Below, one piece after another: positions 31,899-44,473 of a stretch of 64,000 nt of DNA (positions within the stretch are counted from its first letter, which is position 1; each line of letters opens with the position of its first letter). The notes under the pieces are model-generated. The model searched no databases. It worked only from the letters and a program-made list of their open reading frames with translations, and was not told the origin of the DNA. The DNA lies in the NCBI GenBank assembly GCA_964036315.1, contig OZ038492.1, positions 41,747,022 to 41,811,021 of the forward strand. Reading direction: 5' to 3'. Both the position numbers and the translations under genes were made by a program. The stretch is from Acanthosepion esculentum (Eukaryota; Mollusca; Cephalopoda; Sepiida; Sepiidae).

Positions 31899-32582
31899 AG
31901 TTATTACTTTGGCTAAATCAAATAACTAGATATTAGCAACCGTATATACGTGCATTAGCGTACGTACACAGGTAAGCGAATAAATATTGATTCAATTTAA
32001 TATAAGGTTTAAACAAAACAGTGGTCAATGTGGTTAAACAGAGCTATCACTATCATTATAATTACTTGGCGAATTTCGATCTTAGCAATATCATCAACGT
32101 AGTATTAACAGCATCAAACACGTCGACGATCTTTATCATTGTTCTATAGGCTTATGTTTACTATTTTCTTCAGTCTGTGTCACACCGAAACAGCATAATC
32201 AACTTTATTGGAAAAAAACTGGCACTGAAGTCATCCACATTGTTAGGAAAGCTTGGGGCATCTTCATTTACGTTCTGCAAATTAATGTATATTTTTGTCG
32301 TTTGTGCCTTATTCTAAACAGACTCGATGAGCATATGATAAAGTTCTACTTTGAGAGAAAAAATACGATGTGCCTCATTAATCACACCGTTATCACACGA
32401 TGTGGCTCACTTCCAACAACAAATGCGCCCAGAATAAGCAGACGATGGAGCGGGATGGTTAGAATTCTGGATGTCTAGCTTTGAGGCTTATCTCCAAAGA
32501 TACAACAGATATTCTTTACTTATAGAGAATGCAGGAAAATTAACGACATTATACAGAAAAACTGTTTCCTCGCGCATTCTTT

Positions 32583-32585
<3 letters not shown>
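31895..32585. other. Spacer with one duplicated segment
   Basis: 32121-32215 (CGTCGACGATCTTTATCATT ... AACAGCATAAT) recurs in direct orientation at 35236-35320. The rest is unrecognised. Confidence 0.5.
32121..32215. repeat. Dispersed repeat, copy 1 (partner at 35236)
   Basis: Shared landmarks are GACGATCTTTATCATTGTT, GTCACACC.AAACAGCATAAT and TTATTGGAA. Function unknown. Confidence 0.75.

Positions 32586-32655
<70 letters not shown>
32586..32655. repeat. (TA)n microsatellite
   Basis: About 70 bp, left border of the second palindromic Penelope-like fragment. Confidence 0.96.
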
Positions 32656-33059
<404 letters not shown>

Positions 33060-34370
33060 TTTATTTTACTCTGTTCTTTCATTTTTGTTTTTATACTTTT
33101 ATTCTTGCTTTTCTTCTATATTTGTACATTTTGAGACAACTTCTTTTTAATATATTTCCATTTATTTTCGTTATATGCTATCTTATTTTGTTTTTTTCTT
33201 TCTTTATGGTCTTCATTCATTAATTCTTTTTACTTTCGCTGTTTCTTCTACCCTCTGATGTTTGATTCCTACTTCTGTTCCTCTTTCTTTATTTTACATA
33301 CTTTTTCTTTCTAATTTTATAATTTCTTTCTTCCATACTTTATTACTTTCATTCATTCATTTTTTTGTACTGTTCTACTTTGATTTCTAGTTCTTTTTTC
33401 CCTTCATTTCTTTCATTTTGACATATTTTGTTTATACTTTCTTTCTCGTTATTATACTTTCTTCACGTTATTATACTTTCTTCACGTTATTTATACATTC
33501 ATTATTTCTTTTATATCTTCTTCCATTCTTTAAACTTTATTTCCTGTTTCTTTTTATACTTTCCTTTTAATTTCTTTCTTTCTTTTATACTTTCCTTTTA
33601 ATTTCTTTCTTTCTTTTATACTTTCCTTTTTCTTTTATATTTTATTTCTTTCTTATATACTTACTTTCTTTTATACTTTCTTTATTTTATATGCTCTTTC
33701 TTTATAATATACTTTCTTATTATACTTTCTTTCCATTATTTATACATTCTTTCTTGCTTTTATACTTTCTTCCAATGTCTTCCTTTCCTTTTATCTTTCA
33801 TACTTTCTTTTATACTTTCTTTTTTTCTTTTATACATTCTATCTTTGTTTTTATACTTTCTTTTATAGATTATTTCTTTCTTTTACACTTTCTTTATTTT
33901 GGAGTTTCTTTCTTTCTATTATACTTTCTTTGTTGTTATTATGTTTCTTTTATTTATATACACTTTCTTTCTTTCTAATTTCTTCCATTCTTTTATGTCT
34001 TCCTATCATTTATTCTTCATTTCACACTATCTCTATTCTATCTTTCATACTTTCTTTTATACTTTCTTTTTTGTTTTATACTTTCTTTCTTTATAGATTC
34101 ATTCTTTTATACTTTCTTTTTTCGTTTATACATTCTTTCTTAGTTTCATACTTTCTTTTATAGATTCTTTCGATCTTTTATACTCTCTTAATTCTTGTAT
34201 ACTTTTTTCTTATATACTTTCTTTCTTTGTTTTTTTATGCGCTCTGTCTTTCATGTTTAATTTCTTTCTTTCTTTTATACTTTCTTTCTTTTACGTTTTC
34301 TTTCTTTCTTTCTATACTACCACTTTTCTTACCTACTTCTTTTCCCTTTTCCTTGTTTGATTCTGTCTTT
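33060..34370. repeat. 1.3-kb polypyrimidine minisatellite
   Basis: Irregular repeats of TTTTATACTTTCTTTCTTTC-like units. The plus strand is overwhelmingly C and T with scattered A and few G. It produces Phe/Ser-rich artefact ORFs. Long homopurine-homopyrimidine DNA can adopt triplex structures, a general property not demonstrated here. Confidence 0.93.
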
Positions 34371-34886
34371 CTCACAGATGGTTTACAGCTGCAGCCCAAT
34401 TGTTTCAAATAAAATTTGAAAACGTTTATAAATAACCAAAAACAAAAAGTAATGCAGCAGACGCTAGCTCATCACGAAGCAGACGACTAAAAATAAAGGC
34501 AAGACAATGTATTCCACAAACAAAGCCAAAGAAATTATGCTAAAACCGCAATGACAAAACAATGACCAAAAACGAATGACAAAAGAGATTCAAGAACCCT
34601 CAATAAAAAGCTGCACAACAGCTTTTGATTGAGTAAAATTAAAAGGAAAAGTAAAACCAAATGAATAAACAAGGCAACAAAGAAATGAATGAATGCATAA
34701 AAACTAAAGGGAAAACGTTGCAAAAAATTTGAGTCTTAAAAACACATTTCAAATAAATTATATTCTTTTTAAAGTAAGCGGCTGACGAAATGGATTTACT
34801 CAAGATTTCGTCCAGACATTCATAAAGTATACGAAAATAAAAGTGCTTACGTTCCATTCAGGAGTATGTTTGGTTTTCAGATTTGT
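34371..34886. other. A-rich spacer, nothing recognised
   Basis: No gene supported. Confidence 0.4.
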
Positions 34887-35236
34887 TTACAAAAACGAAA
34901 AATAAAAAAATGAAATAAAAATTTCAAGATGCAGCAACTTGATTATATTACTTTTGCCTCGATGATGTTTACCTAGCCAACGACGGTGGTAGGATATGAC
35001 ACGTGGATGGTTTACGTGAGATGCCCATACGCGTACATATGAACCAGGGGAAAAATTTGCCATCTCCCCGTGTCTACTGGGAAGATGGCGTCGTAATCTG
35101 ACAAATTCTTCATCGTTGCCACTACAAATAGCACAACTATTGACCGACTTCCGATCAAATCTAGTATAAATACTCGCCGAATTTTCCACCGATTTCTGCG
35201 AAGCAATGGACGTAGCTTAGGCCTCATCATACACAT
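34887..35236 (-). other. ORF region with a CCHH-like motif
   Basis: Minus-strand ORF 34887-35189 includes CAICSGNDEEFVRLRRHLPS followed by RH, a C-x2-C-x12-H-x4-H spacing like a zinc finger. An overlapping frame is also open. Such fingers occur at the N-terminus of some retroelement proteins. With no other support this stays a possibility only. Confidence 0.2.
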
Positions 35237-35320
35237 CGACGATCTTTATCATTGTTATATAGGTTTCTGTAGTGCATGTCACACCTAAACAGCATAATAA
35301 ATGTTATTGGAACATAATTT
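35236..35320. repeat. Dispersed repeat, copy 2 (partner at 32121)
   Basis: ATCGACGATCTTTATCATTG and CACACCTAAACAGCATAATA match copy 1 with few changes. Confidence 0.75.
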
Positions 35321-36159
35321 GGATTCGCTAAAGTTTACAAATACGAGGGATCCAGTCAGGATCTAACTCACTAGCAAAGACTAACTAGACCAACTTGCTA
35401 AATATTAACCCACATTAAATGAATCAAGTTCGGCAACAGTGGAGATATCAGACTCATTGTAATCACCATTCTTTCATTAGATGCATAATATTTGCTTTGA
35501 CAGGGTTACATACATTTCAAAGGTCTCATAGATTGGATGCCAACCAAGGCTGAAGAGCCCTATCTGTCCTACTATTTATACAAAATTGGAGTTTTTGAAT
35601 TCAAAGTTTTCCTTCTCCTAAACCGATTGCTATCCAAGGGTACAGGACCAAGACTCTCCTTCTATACTTGCGGAATAGGCGGATTCACACTTCTCAGGGG
35701 TATTTGCATGTAAATGAATGTAACCACTGCACTTGACTGCAGTTCAAACTAGTTTTCCTATTTCTAAATCCGAGCCGCCCTCCGTTACTTCACTTCTACA
35801 CTGAAGTCCCCGTAATTAATAAGCTTAACTTAGTTTTAACACAATTCTTTAATAATGGATTACTCAGTGCTAACTGAAATCACTATTAGTAGTGTGGTCA
35901 TCCATAATAGCCTCGCTGTTTTCCAACAAGTTACACGCCTCGATGTTTCGTTGGCTGAAATTTCAGTTTTCCATACTTGAAATATATCCGAACGAAAACA
36001 CCAGGGAAACATTAAAGTAAATAGAAAATATAATTTAATATAAAATAGAAGACCTTGAAAATATACTTCGCCAAAAATTATCCTATTACCATTGTGCCTG
36101 TGCCCACAACTTCGATATTTCGGACGACTGTTACACACTAAAATAAAACAAAACAAAAA
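35321..36159. other. Spacer, nothing recognised
   Basis: No feature supported. Confidence 0.4.
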
Positions 36160-36480
36160 CTCATAAATAATGGACTATTCCATTTTGCTCGCGTTGAAAG
36201 AGGGGAAAAGACACTACTTGTTTTCAGTAAGAATATGAAAGAAAGAAGAGAAGATAGTGTTTAACGCCTTCTGCCAATACCTAATAAATAATGGACTATC
36301 ACGTTTTGATCGCGTATGACGAAGGGAAGCGATACTATTTTGTTTCATTGAGAAAATAAAAGAAAGAAAATCTGAAAGAAGGAAAGATGGAAGTGTTTAA
36401 CGTATGTTCCCAATATCTCATAAATAACGGATTATTCCGTTTTGATCGTGTAGAAAGAGGGGAAAAGACACTACTTCTTT
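36160..36480. repeat. Tandem repeat, about 121-137-bp unit, under three copies
   Basis: Units start at about 36160, 36281 and 36418 with ATAAATAATGGACTAT-type sequence, then TTTTGATCGCGT and GGGGAAAAGACACTACTT. Non-coding. Confidence 0.85.
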
Positions 36481-37375
36481 AACTTCTGTTTCAATGAAAA
36501 AAGTAGTCAATTTCAATTTCAATCGTTTCTGTCCACTTCTTAAAATAACGACCATAAATAATAATTTGATTGTTATTGCAATATTTTGTTAAAGTAGTTA
36601 AGCTCAAACATTCAACGATGACATAGAGGAATTTCTACGGATATTTTGCCGTGGAACTTCTCATGAGCTTACTTAATTAAGATGCATCAGAAAATCCAAA
36701 TAGGAAAATCGTGAAATTTTCACGGATTAAAACAAATAAAATATGATTAACCGGTACATATTATTAAATGATCCCATAACTAATTTTATATTTGTTATAA
36801 ACATTTAAAATATCTAACCAAATTATAACCAATATATCGAGACTTCAGAATTCTTTTAGTGTGAGAATAACGTTGTTTATGAATTCTCGTATCCTTTACA
36901 AAATTGTATCTCTAATATCAATAGCCAAAATTATTAAATTCAAACATTGGCCACATTGACGACACTATATTCCGTACGATAACTGATCACTTATCAAACA
37001 TTATTACACATAAGAAAAATACAACTATTGATATAACATTTAAAATAGACTTTTTCAAAGAAAAGGTTAGGATGCAAGCTGAAATCAATACGGGAATAAG
37101 CGATAACATTTACGGCACTTGAAAAGCATTTGTAGTTATATGTAGATTAACCAATTAACATAGCCAGAATACTCAAGATATATAACTACTCTAATTAGGA
37201 GGAGGAGGAGGAGGAGGAGGAATTCACAACAATGGCGTAGCCGATGAAAAAAACCCCAAAAAAACAAAAAAAAAACACACTTTGTTTGAGAATCCCGATT
37301 TCGTTGATGCATAGATGAGCGCGTTCGTGTCTAAAGTGAGGCATAAGAAATTGAGAGACAGTAAAGAAAGTTTGT
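36481..37375. other. AT-rich spacer with (GGA)8 at 37199-37222
   Basis: Apart from the GGA tract I see nothing recognisable. Confidence 0.45.
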
Positions 37376-37640
37376 CTAGGATTGAGGAATCGGAGAGCCG
37401 AGATCGAATTCCAGTCGAATCCATTACTTGCGTGCTAATACCCTTGGGAAAGGTATGATCCCTCCACTTCTAGCCCCAGCTATGAACAAATAGCAGGACA
37501 AACCGGGTCCTGTAGCCTTGAATGACAACTGGTCTACTGCCGAAAGAAATGGCGACCTACGGCGGCAAAAAGATCTGCTTCGTCAGTCATGTATCTAAAG
37601 TTACATAGTCCCCTACGCGTGTATCACGCATGACATTAGT
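37376..37640 (+). mobile_element. SINE (tRNA-headed family)
   Basis: B-box-like GAGATCGAATTCC, then the family body CGTGCTAATACCCTTGGGAA, CAGCTATGAACAAATAGCAG, AGAAATGGCGACCTACGG, and end ACGCGTGTATCACGCATGAC. The tRNA A-box part is partly replaced. About 265 bp, close to the family length. Confidence 0.85.
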
Positions 37641-37739
37641 TAAATAAACAGGAGGAGAAAATGAAATAACAGACTTTTTTTATCACAACTAGGGTCAAAG
37701 TCGTTAGGAAAATTTCAAATATGGCTTACCCAATGCAGT

Positions 37740-37900
37740 TGAAAATTTGATTTTCGACGAAATAAGTCAGATAATGCAGAAGAATATGCGACCAAAAAGA
37801 GGTTTGTCATTGCATTGAGAGCAAAATTCATAGATACGAGACAAGAAGGTGACGAACCGGTTATAACATTTTTACTTCGTCTAAAAAAGGCGTCTCGATG
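37740..37900 (+). pseudogene. LTR-retrotransposon Gag-like relic
   Basis: One frame encodes RFVIALRAKFIDTRQEGDEP, then VITFLLRLKKASRCYEFEN. The pattern of a basic helix followed by (D/E)EP...F..RL....  resembles Gag of Gypsy-type elements. Preceded by a frame with PNAVENLIFDEISQIMQ. Broken by frameshifts on both sides. Confidence 0.45.
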
Positions 37901-37908
37901 TTACGAAT

Positions 37909-38425
37909 TTGAAAACTCGGAACAAAACCAAACAAATACGAAGGGGAAAGTCCACGGATAACACAAGTAATGATAATGCTGCACAAATACGAAATCTACC
38001 CTTGCAGGATGAAATGTTTGAAGAAATGTCCACGGATACCACGAATAATGATAGTGCTGCAGAAAAAAAAACAAATCTACACTTACAGGGTGAAATGTCT
38101 GACGACGAAATGTCTATAGTTACCTCAAGTAATGATACTGTTGAAAATTCGAAAACTAGCCTTGCAGAATGGAATATATGAAGAATAAATGTACACGGAT
38201 AACTCAAGTAACGGTAGTGCTGAAAAAAAAAACCCCAAAAAACGAATCCTTGTCTTGAAGGATGAAATATCTGAAGACGAGCATAACGATGATCAAGTGG
38301 GACAATATGATTCGGAAACTGAGGAAGATCAGTCATTGCACGAATACGGCGAAGATAACGAGAGAAAACGCGTTAGATCAAGATCTCTCGGAGAAAGATT
38401 TGCCTTAAGATCCCGGAAGAGATAA
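37909..38425 (+). other. Acidic tandem-repeat ORF pair, probably retroelement-derived
   Basis: Four units of about 26 residues begin at 37951, 38029, 38113 and 38192: STDTSNNDNAA, STDTTNNDSAAEKK, SIVTSSNDTVENSK and YTDNSSNGSAEKK, each followed by LxLQDEM-type sequence. The last spacing (79 bp) shifts the frame, ending the first ORF at 38181. The second ORF ends in an acidic stretch and a basic tail RKRVRSRSLGERFALRSRKR. It follows the Gag-like relic on the same strand. No known domain recognised. Confidence 0.4.
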
Positions 38426-38509
38426 AGAAATCCTGAAAACGAAATGATAGTTAGAAGAACTAGAAAAATGAGGGTCACGAAACGCCTTTGTCGCAGAGAG
38501 ATGCTGTGA

Positions 38510-38960
38510 TATGTAAATTAAGCATTTTTATGTGCCATGTCCTTTCATGATGTAGGTGGTCATGGCTCTCTACCTCCCTCTATCCTTTGCAGCTCTCAAC
38601 AAGTTCCTTCTCTCTGCTTCCTCCTCCAGACCACGTTCTGTCATCTACTTGCTTAAGTCCGCCAGGTATGTCACGCAGCGTGTTCCCTTGTCTCTTTTTC
38701 CCTCTATTCGACTCGTTAGTATCAGATTCTCCAGGCACTCCTTCATCATTATGTGTCCCAGAACCTTCAGCTGCCTCCTTCTGATATTAAGTATAAGCTT
38801 CCTCCTTGTTTTCAACCCCTCTATGATCTCATCGTTGCTCATGATATCCTTAGCATCCTTCTGTAGAACCACATCTCTCTCACCTCGAAGCTCTTCTTCA
38901 TCTTTTAGGAAATCGTCCAACATTCGCTGCCGTAAAGATGGACAGATGTCACGTAAGAGT
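38510..38960 (-). pseudogene. LINE-A C-terminal relic
   Basis: Minus ORF 38645-38923 encodes a diverged front part, then NDEIIEGLKTRRKLILNIRR, RQLKVLGHIMMKECLENLIL, TSRIEGKRDKGTR and YLADLSK. Further minus-strand sequence continues to the LINE end near 38530 (GGTCATGGCTCTCTACC on the plus strand). 5' truncated. Confidence 0.85.
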
Positions 38961-40029
38961 TCAGTATTCTTTTCTTTGTTGCCAAAGATATAACATAACC
39001 AGAATAATCAGGCTATGAAACTACTCCGATGAGGTTGAGAAAATTGAGTTATAACGCGAATAATTCATGACTTCACAAAAACATTTCTATGAATAATTGT
39101 TTTAAGAGAAAGCTGAATTTCAAACAAAATGTATTCTATCTGTTTCTTCAATAAACGCCGACTGATTCCTCATAAGGAAACGGGTAATATTACTATTACC
39201 TTTAAAGATGATATGAATTTTAAGGTGATTTATGTGTTGGAATTTTTTTTTCTGAACAAATGTTTTCCGTCTAGCCTTTATTATCAGCTCAACGTGATAT
39301 TGTTGAATCCCATGTTTGTCAACGGAAATAAGAACAATAGAAAACTACAAGCCTAATAGAAACGTGCAGGAAAAACACCTTCAAAAAGGCGGAAGAAATT
39401 ATTATCGACCGGAACTGTGTGTTAATAGCAATAAAGAGGAACATATTCCTCATACAATTCTTTGAATAAAATGTGTAATTTTATCCTTACGTAGCCTGTG
39501 ATTTGTTAAGCAAAAACGTATTTTCAAAAATGCTAATCGTATTCCCTGTTGCAGGGAATTACTGAGAAAACATTTCCTTTTACAAAATCAATTTTATGTA
39601 CATTTGAAATCCCTATTCTTCTTCTTATTATTATTATTATTAATATGATGCAAAAATTTCCAGCATTTTTAAATTTTCATATCATAATTGTTCACTTAGC
39701 AAAGAAGGTTTTTTTCTTAAGTAATCTTTCAGCTAACTTGCGTATTCCATCCTAAAGGAATATTTAAGTTCCGATTTGATGAATGACATCAAATTTATTT
39801 TAATATTTGAAAATTTTCAATCGATGACTAAAAAAAGAGTGTTCCATAGAGCGAAAAAAAATCAATCCGACAGGAATATAAGTGATCCAGTGAAGATCGA
39901 ACTCATGAAAAAAAGACGAACTAGACAATATCGCCATTTAATCAATGAAAGTAGACCGTAGTCGGCACCACAGTCATTGTAGACTCTATGATCCTTTCAT
40001 TAGCTGCATAGTATGCACGTCATATGAAG
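38961..40029. other. AT-rich spacer, nothing recognised
   Basis: No feature supported. ATTATTATTATT run near 39627. Confidence 0.4.
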
Positions 40030-40315
40030 TAATGGGAGGTGCGTTGTGGAGTAATGGATATCGGCACAGAGACTTTCCACACGAGTTCGTTATATCCCCT
40101 TACGCATAAATACCTTTGGGAAAGGTATGAAGCTTTTCTTCTCCCAGCTGTGGGTTGAAGAGAAGTACAGACTGGTTTGTTTAGCCTTGGTTGGCAACCA
40201 GTATACAGCAGAATGAAATGGCAACATACAGCGGGAAAAATCTTCTGCCACTTCAGTCATGAATCGAAAGATACATGATCGCCCAAACGTGTATCACGCA
40301 TGGCACTTACCTGAC
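40030..40315 (+). mobile_element. SINE (tRNA-headed family)
   Basis: Head GTGGAGTAATGGATATCGGC (A-box-like), then TTCGTTATATCCCCTTACGC, ATACCTTTGGGAAAGGTATG, GCTGTGGGTTGAA, AATGAAATGGCAACATACAG, and end ATCGCCCAAACGTGTATCAC. About 285 bp. Confidence 0.85.
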
Positions 40316-42382
40316 TGATGTGCGTCATGCTGTAGGCCAACATCCGGTTTTCGAATTCAGACCTGTTGCCAACGAAAAAGACAGGTCTGGTGTACTACTT
40401 ACTCTACTATATGTAACATATTTTGTCAGCGAAATCTACTGCATATATAAGATCCAATATTGTTTGCCGCCTGGCAGTTACAACAAGACGCCTAGGTTTG
40501 CTTTAAAAGAATTCTCAAATTCCTCCAGTACTGGGCTTTTTTAAATTTTTAATGCATCATTGAAATGAGATAGTTGCTTTCTGTAACATTGAAAGCATGG
40601 CTGATACTATATGGAGGGGTAAGTGTGATCATCAATGTCTTGGGAATGAAGCCAATCTAATAGAAAATATTAGAGGATAAGACGACTGAAATAATAAGTG
40701 CACATGTTAGGTAACGATAACATACTATGTGATCTTTTATTAAAAGAGAAACACACCTCAGAATAATTCACCTCCTGAGTTAGGATACCCATGCATTTCC
40801 CCCACTTGAGTACGTATTAAGGTTTAAGGCTAAACAATGAGGGATTTTTATAATCTAAAAGATAATCTAGTGACCTAGTGAATTGAAAATGTTTGTTAAA
40901 ATACCCAGTTGCTTAATTATATGATACTATGGACACTCACTTCGTATTACTTATCATTACACCACGTCCATTTATGGTAGAAATACTCAATCTTTAATTT
41001 GATTTGACTTCTGTAAATATAAAACTTGGCAGACGGAGTCAGGTACAATCTGATTCGGCACAGGGTTCCGACCATTTTCCAGTCTCTGTATCGATGGATC
41101 GTATATATGGCTTCTCTTTTTCGTTTGGGGTGATCCCACACATCCGTTCAAAGCAAGATATTGACTAGAGGAAATTGTTCGGTTAAGATGACACGTGACT
41201 AGCTTGGTTGTCCTGCTATTGAATATTACACGCTATTTTACCCCAGCCCCAGTTAGCTGTGAGAACTAGGTCAAAGCAGACATGAGCTACCAGGCTCTGG
41301 TCGTCTAGGTCTTTGGAGCTGTACCCACAAATCGTGGTATCGTTTTCATATATATCTCGACTAATGATCTGAGAATATATCCGCGGAGAGAGTCGTGGGA
41401 TGTTTAGGGAATTAAAATTAATATTAAATAAATTCTGCCTGGTGAATTAAGGATCAGACAACAATAAAAGTAGTGATCGGATTGAGAAACGAGGGTAGAC
41501 GTCATAGCAATAGAAGAAGGCAACATCAAGCACACTATAAAATGTCGGTCGACATTTTCACTTCCCTTAAAAAGTTTTCATTTTCAAAATAAATAAATAA
41601 ATGTCCAAATCTCTGAAAAGGTAAAATAAAACCCTGTTGGTTCAGCAACAATATTAACAATAGACGCGAAACCATAAAGAAAAAAAATATATATACCGGA
41701 AACCTTTCTTCGCGGATTATACCACAATTGATTATTTGAAACCACTGCCTATGTTTTTGTAATGCGATATTTTCTCCAATTCATCAGGAGAAGTTTTGAG
41801 AATCCAGACGCTCAGCGACAGGAAAACCGGACATAGGAACTGACTCAGGAAGTATGAAGGTCAGAGCGAATATAAAGAGGTTCAAGAAATTAAATAAAAA
41901 GAAAAAAAAAGAGTAAGACAAAGATAGAAAGAGAAAATGAGTGAACAATCGTAGGAAAAGAATATTCACCGTGATACGCTTTTGAGAGCCGCCGCAAGGA
42001 AGACCTTGAGCATTGGGCAAAAAGTGTCTGGGGGTCGAGGTCTGAAGAGGTTGAAGACTATACAAGTGACAGATATTGATATATTGAACTCTCGGATGTA
42101 TGTTGATACTAGCAGAATGCGAGGCAGAAGGTTGCAGCGAATATGCCCTAAGGATAACAACGATGCTTGATTTGATTGGTTCGGCTGACAGTCATGTGAC
42201 CCCGTTTTTGCACTCAGTTGATGTATCTGTGACTGGCGCTTGTCAAGGTTCGCGGGCATTCGGAGATTATAGGATTTGGAGAAAACTGGGAAACGGAAGT
42301 TAAAAAGAAAGAAGGGAGAGGAAGTAAAGAAAAAACAGGAAGAAATAAGGAAGAGATATAAAGAGCAGCAACATATGAATAA

Positions 42383-42385
<3 letters not shown>
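40316..42385. other. Two-kb spacer, nothing recognised
   Basis: Mixed composition, with short ORFs that match no family I know. 41100-41420 and 42000-42300 are less AT-rich but show no domain. Confidence 0.4.
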
Positions 42386-42471
<86 letters not shown>

Positions 42472-42510
42472 GAAAAAGAGAGAGAAAGAAAAAGAAAGGG
42501 AGAGACAGAT
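42386..42510. repeat. (CA)n(TA)n(GA)n microsatellite cluster
   Basis: CA 42386-42407, TA to about 42429, GA and A-rich GA variants to about 42510. Confidence 0.95.
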
Positions 42511-42654
42511 AGACAAATGTTGAAAGTTGGAGAGGAGGAAAAAGATGGTCATTGCAGACGCGGTGAGGTGTCTCAGCAAAGGGAGAGGCGAAAATGAGTT
42601 TGGGAACAGGGCAATAATAGTTTTATATTTATCGATGAAAACTTACCAAGATAG

Positions 42655-42707
42655 AACTGTGATAGATATGAAGATACTTAAACTGAGACAGATATGAGGA
42701 CACTGAA

Positions 42708-42759
<52 letters not shown>

Positions 42760-42861
42760 GAAGACAGTGTAATAGAACTGAGATAGATATAAAGACACTG
42801 AGATAGATAATTAGAAATGACTGAAATAGATATATAGATAGATCGATAGATCTGAGATATA
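42655..42861. repeat. GATA-rich microsatellite region, left part
   Basis: GATA/GATATGAAGACACTGA-type units, with a pure (GATA) core around 42711-42760. The region is split by the Tc1 insertion and continues after it. Confidence 0.93.
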
Positions 42862-44473
42862 CAGTTGCGGCCAAAATGTTCAGAACGGCATTGTTTTCGG
42901 AAGAAAAGTAGGTATACGTTTTTATCAAAGTTGTTTTATATTCTATAATTTTCTCAGACAATAAATACGATATGATTTGTTATTGTCTGAGATTTTGGTG
43001 TAATTTGAGAGGATAATACAAAAGTTATGGATGATTTTGTGATTTACTGCAAAACCCATGGCAGCCAACATGATCAGAACGATTGAAAAAATAACAAAAT
43101 AATAAAAAAGGACAGAAAATACTGGAATTATTTAATATTGAGTGTGAAGCCCTTTGGCTTCAATCACACTTTGACATCTTTGACTGCTTCAGGAAATTAA
43201 ATTTTCAATTTCTTGCTGGGTGATCTCATTCCCTTCTTCCTGAAGGGAATTCCATAATTGCTCGGTTGTTTTAGGATTTATGTCTTTCGAACGTTCTCCT
43301 AGAATATTCCACACATTTTCAATAGGATTGAGGTTTGGGTTTTGAGCAGGCCAATCCATAACTATAACCTTTTCAGCCTTGAGGAAGTTCATGACCACCT
43401 TAGCCTTGTGATATTGTCCTGCATGAATATGGGTGGTCGCTTAGTTGAATTTCTCAGCACAGGCAAGACATGATCTTCTACAAGCTGTTTATAAACTCCT
43501 GCATTTACCTTTCCATGTAATCGCACCAAAGGGCCCACACCATCTCCAGATATCACCCCACAAACCATGACACTTCCTCCACCGAATTTAACACTAGTCT
43601 TAAAGCATTTAGGCGACAACCTACTTTTCGACAAACTTACCTTTTACCTTCTGAGCCAAATAACATAAATTCATATTAATCATTGAAATGCACCGTTTGC
43701 CATTTTTCTTGAGACCACAACACATGTTCGGTTGCAAAGGTAAGACGACACTTTTTTATTTTCGGAGCTGATCATTGGCTTCAGTGCAGGTGCTCTTTCT
43801 TGTAGGTCATTTTCAACTAAACGACGAGACACAGATACATAAAGTTTTCTTCAGTACGTTGCTCATTTCCCGAGAAACAGCAGAAGCAGTTTTAAATCTG
43901 TCCATTTTAACCAACTTTACCATAGCACGATATTATCTCTTGGTCGTTTTTCTTGCCCTACCTGTAGACTTTCTTGCTTCACACAAACCACAATCATCGT
44001 AGACCTTAAGAATACTGTGAACAACACTTTTTGACTTGTTAACGATCTTTGCAATAGGCCCAATACTTAAATTATACTTCTTTCGAAGGTTAATAATCTG
44101 CTGACGAATTGGTAACGGAGTAAGTGGCATTATATTAACAAAGTACACTGCAGATAATCTTACTAATGTTTAGTAAACGAACCGTCACGTAAACAAATTT
44201 TAAATGTTAGAGTTCGCCGGTTAAATATACTAAAACACGGAGTAAAAGCAACCGTTCTGAACATTTTGGCCGTCATGGGTTTTGCAGTAAATCACTAAAT
44301 CATCCATAACTTTTGTATTATCCTCTCAAATTACACCAAAATATGGGACAATAACAAGAAAATACCGTATTTATTGTCTGTGAAAATTATAGAATATAAA
44401 ACAACTTTGATAAAAACTTATACCTACTTTTCTGACGAAAACAATGCCGTTCTGAACATTTTGGCCGCAACTG
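42862..44473 (-). mobile_element. Tc1-family transposon, 1.61 kb, with long IR/DR termini
   Basis: It starts CAGTTGCGGCCAAAATGTTC and ends with the exact complement, with TA on both sides (42860-42861 and 44474-44475). Terminal inverted repeats are about 225 bp (42862-43086 and 44249-44473) and highly similar. The inner end of each arm repeats the outer motif: right inner GGCCAAAATGTTCAGAACGG, left inner a decayed form. This is the IR/DR organisation known from Tc1-like elements. The arms are good enough that excision might be supported in trans, but the transposase is broken. Confidence 0.96.
43189..44150 (-). pseudogene. Tc1-family transposase, inactivated
   Basis: The N-terminal HTH block (44148-43933) reads PLTPLPIRQQIINLRKKYNL, then SIGPIAKIVNKSKSVVHSIL and GRARKTTKR. 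Middle frames give REMSNVL, VSRRLVENDLQERAP and a FND/FMLFGSEG region where a TAA follows the first catalytic Asp. 43634-43389 reads TSVKFGGGSVMVCGVISGDG and FMQDN (second Asp). 43398-43189 reads VMDWPAQNPNLNPIENVWNI (Glu of DD34E) and ends at LIS. Frame changes between blocks and the TAA make it non-functional. Confidence 0.95.

Noticed and set aside
33691..34412. Phe/Ser/Leu-rich ORFs that look like membrane proteins
   Set aside because: They arise from the polypyrimidine minisatellite. Hydrophobicity is a consequence of T-rich codons.
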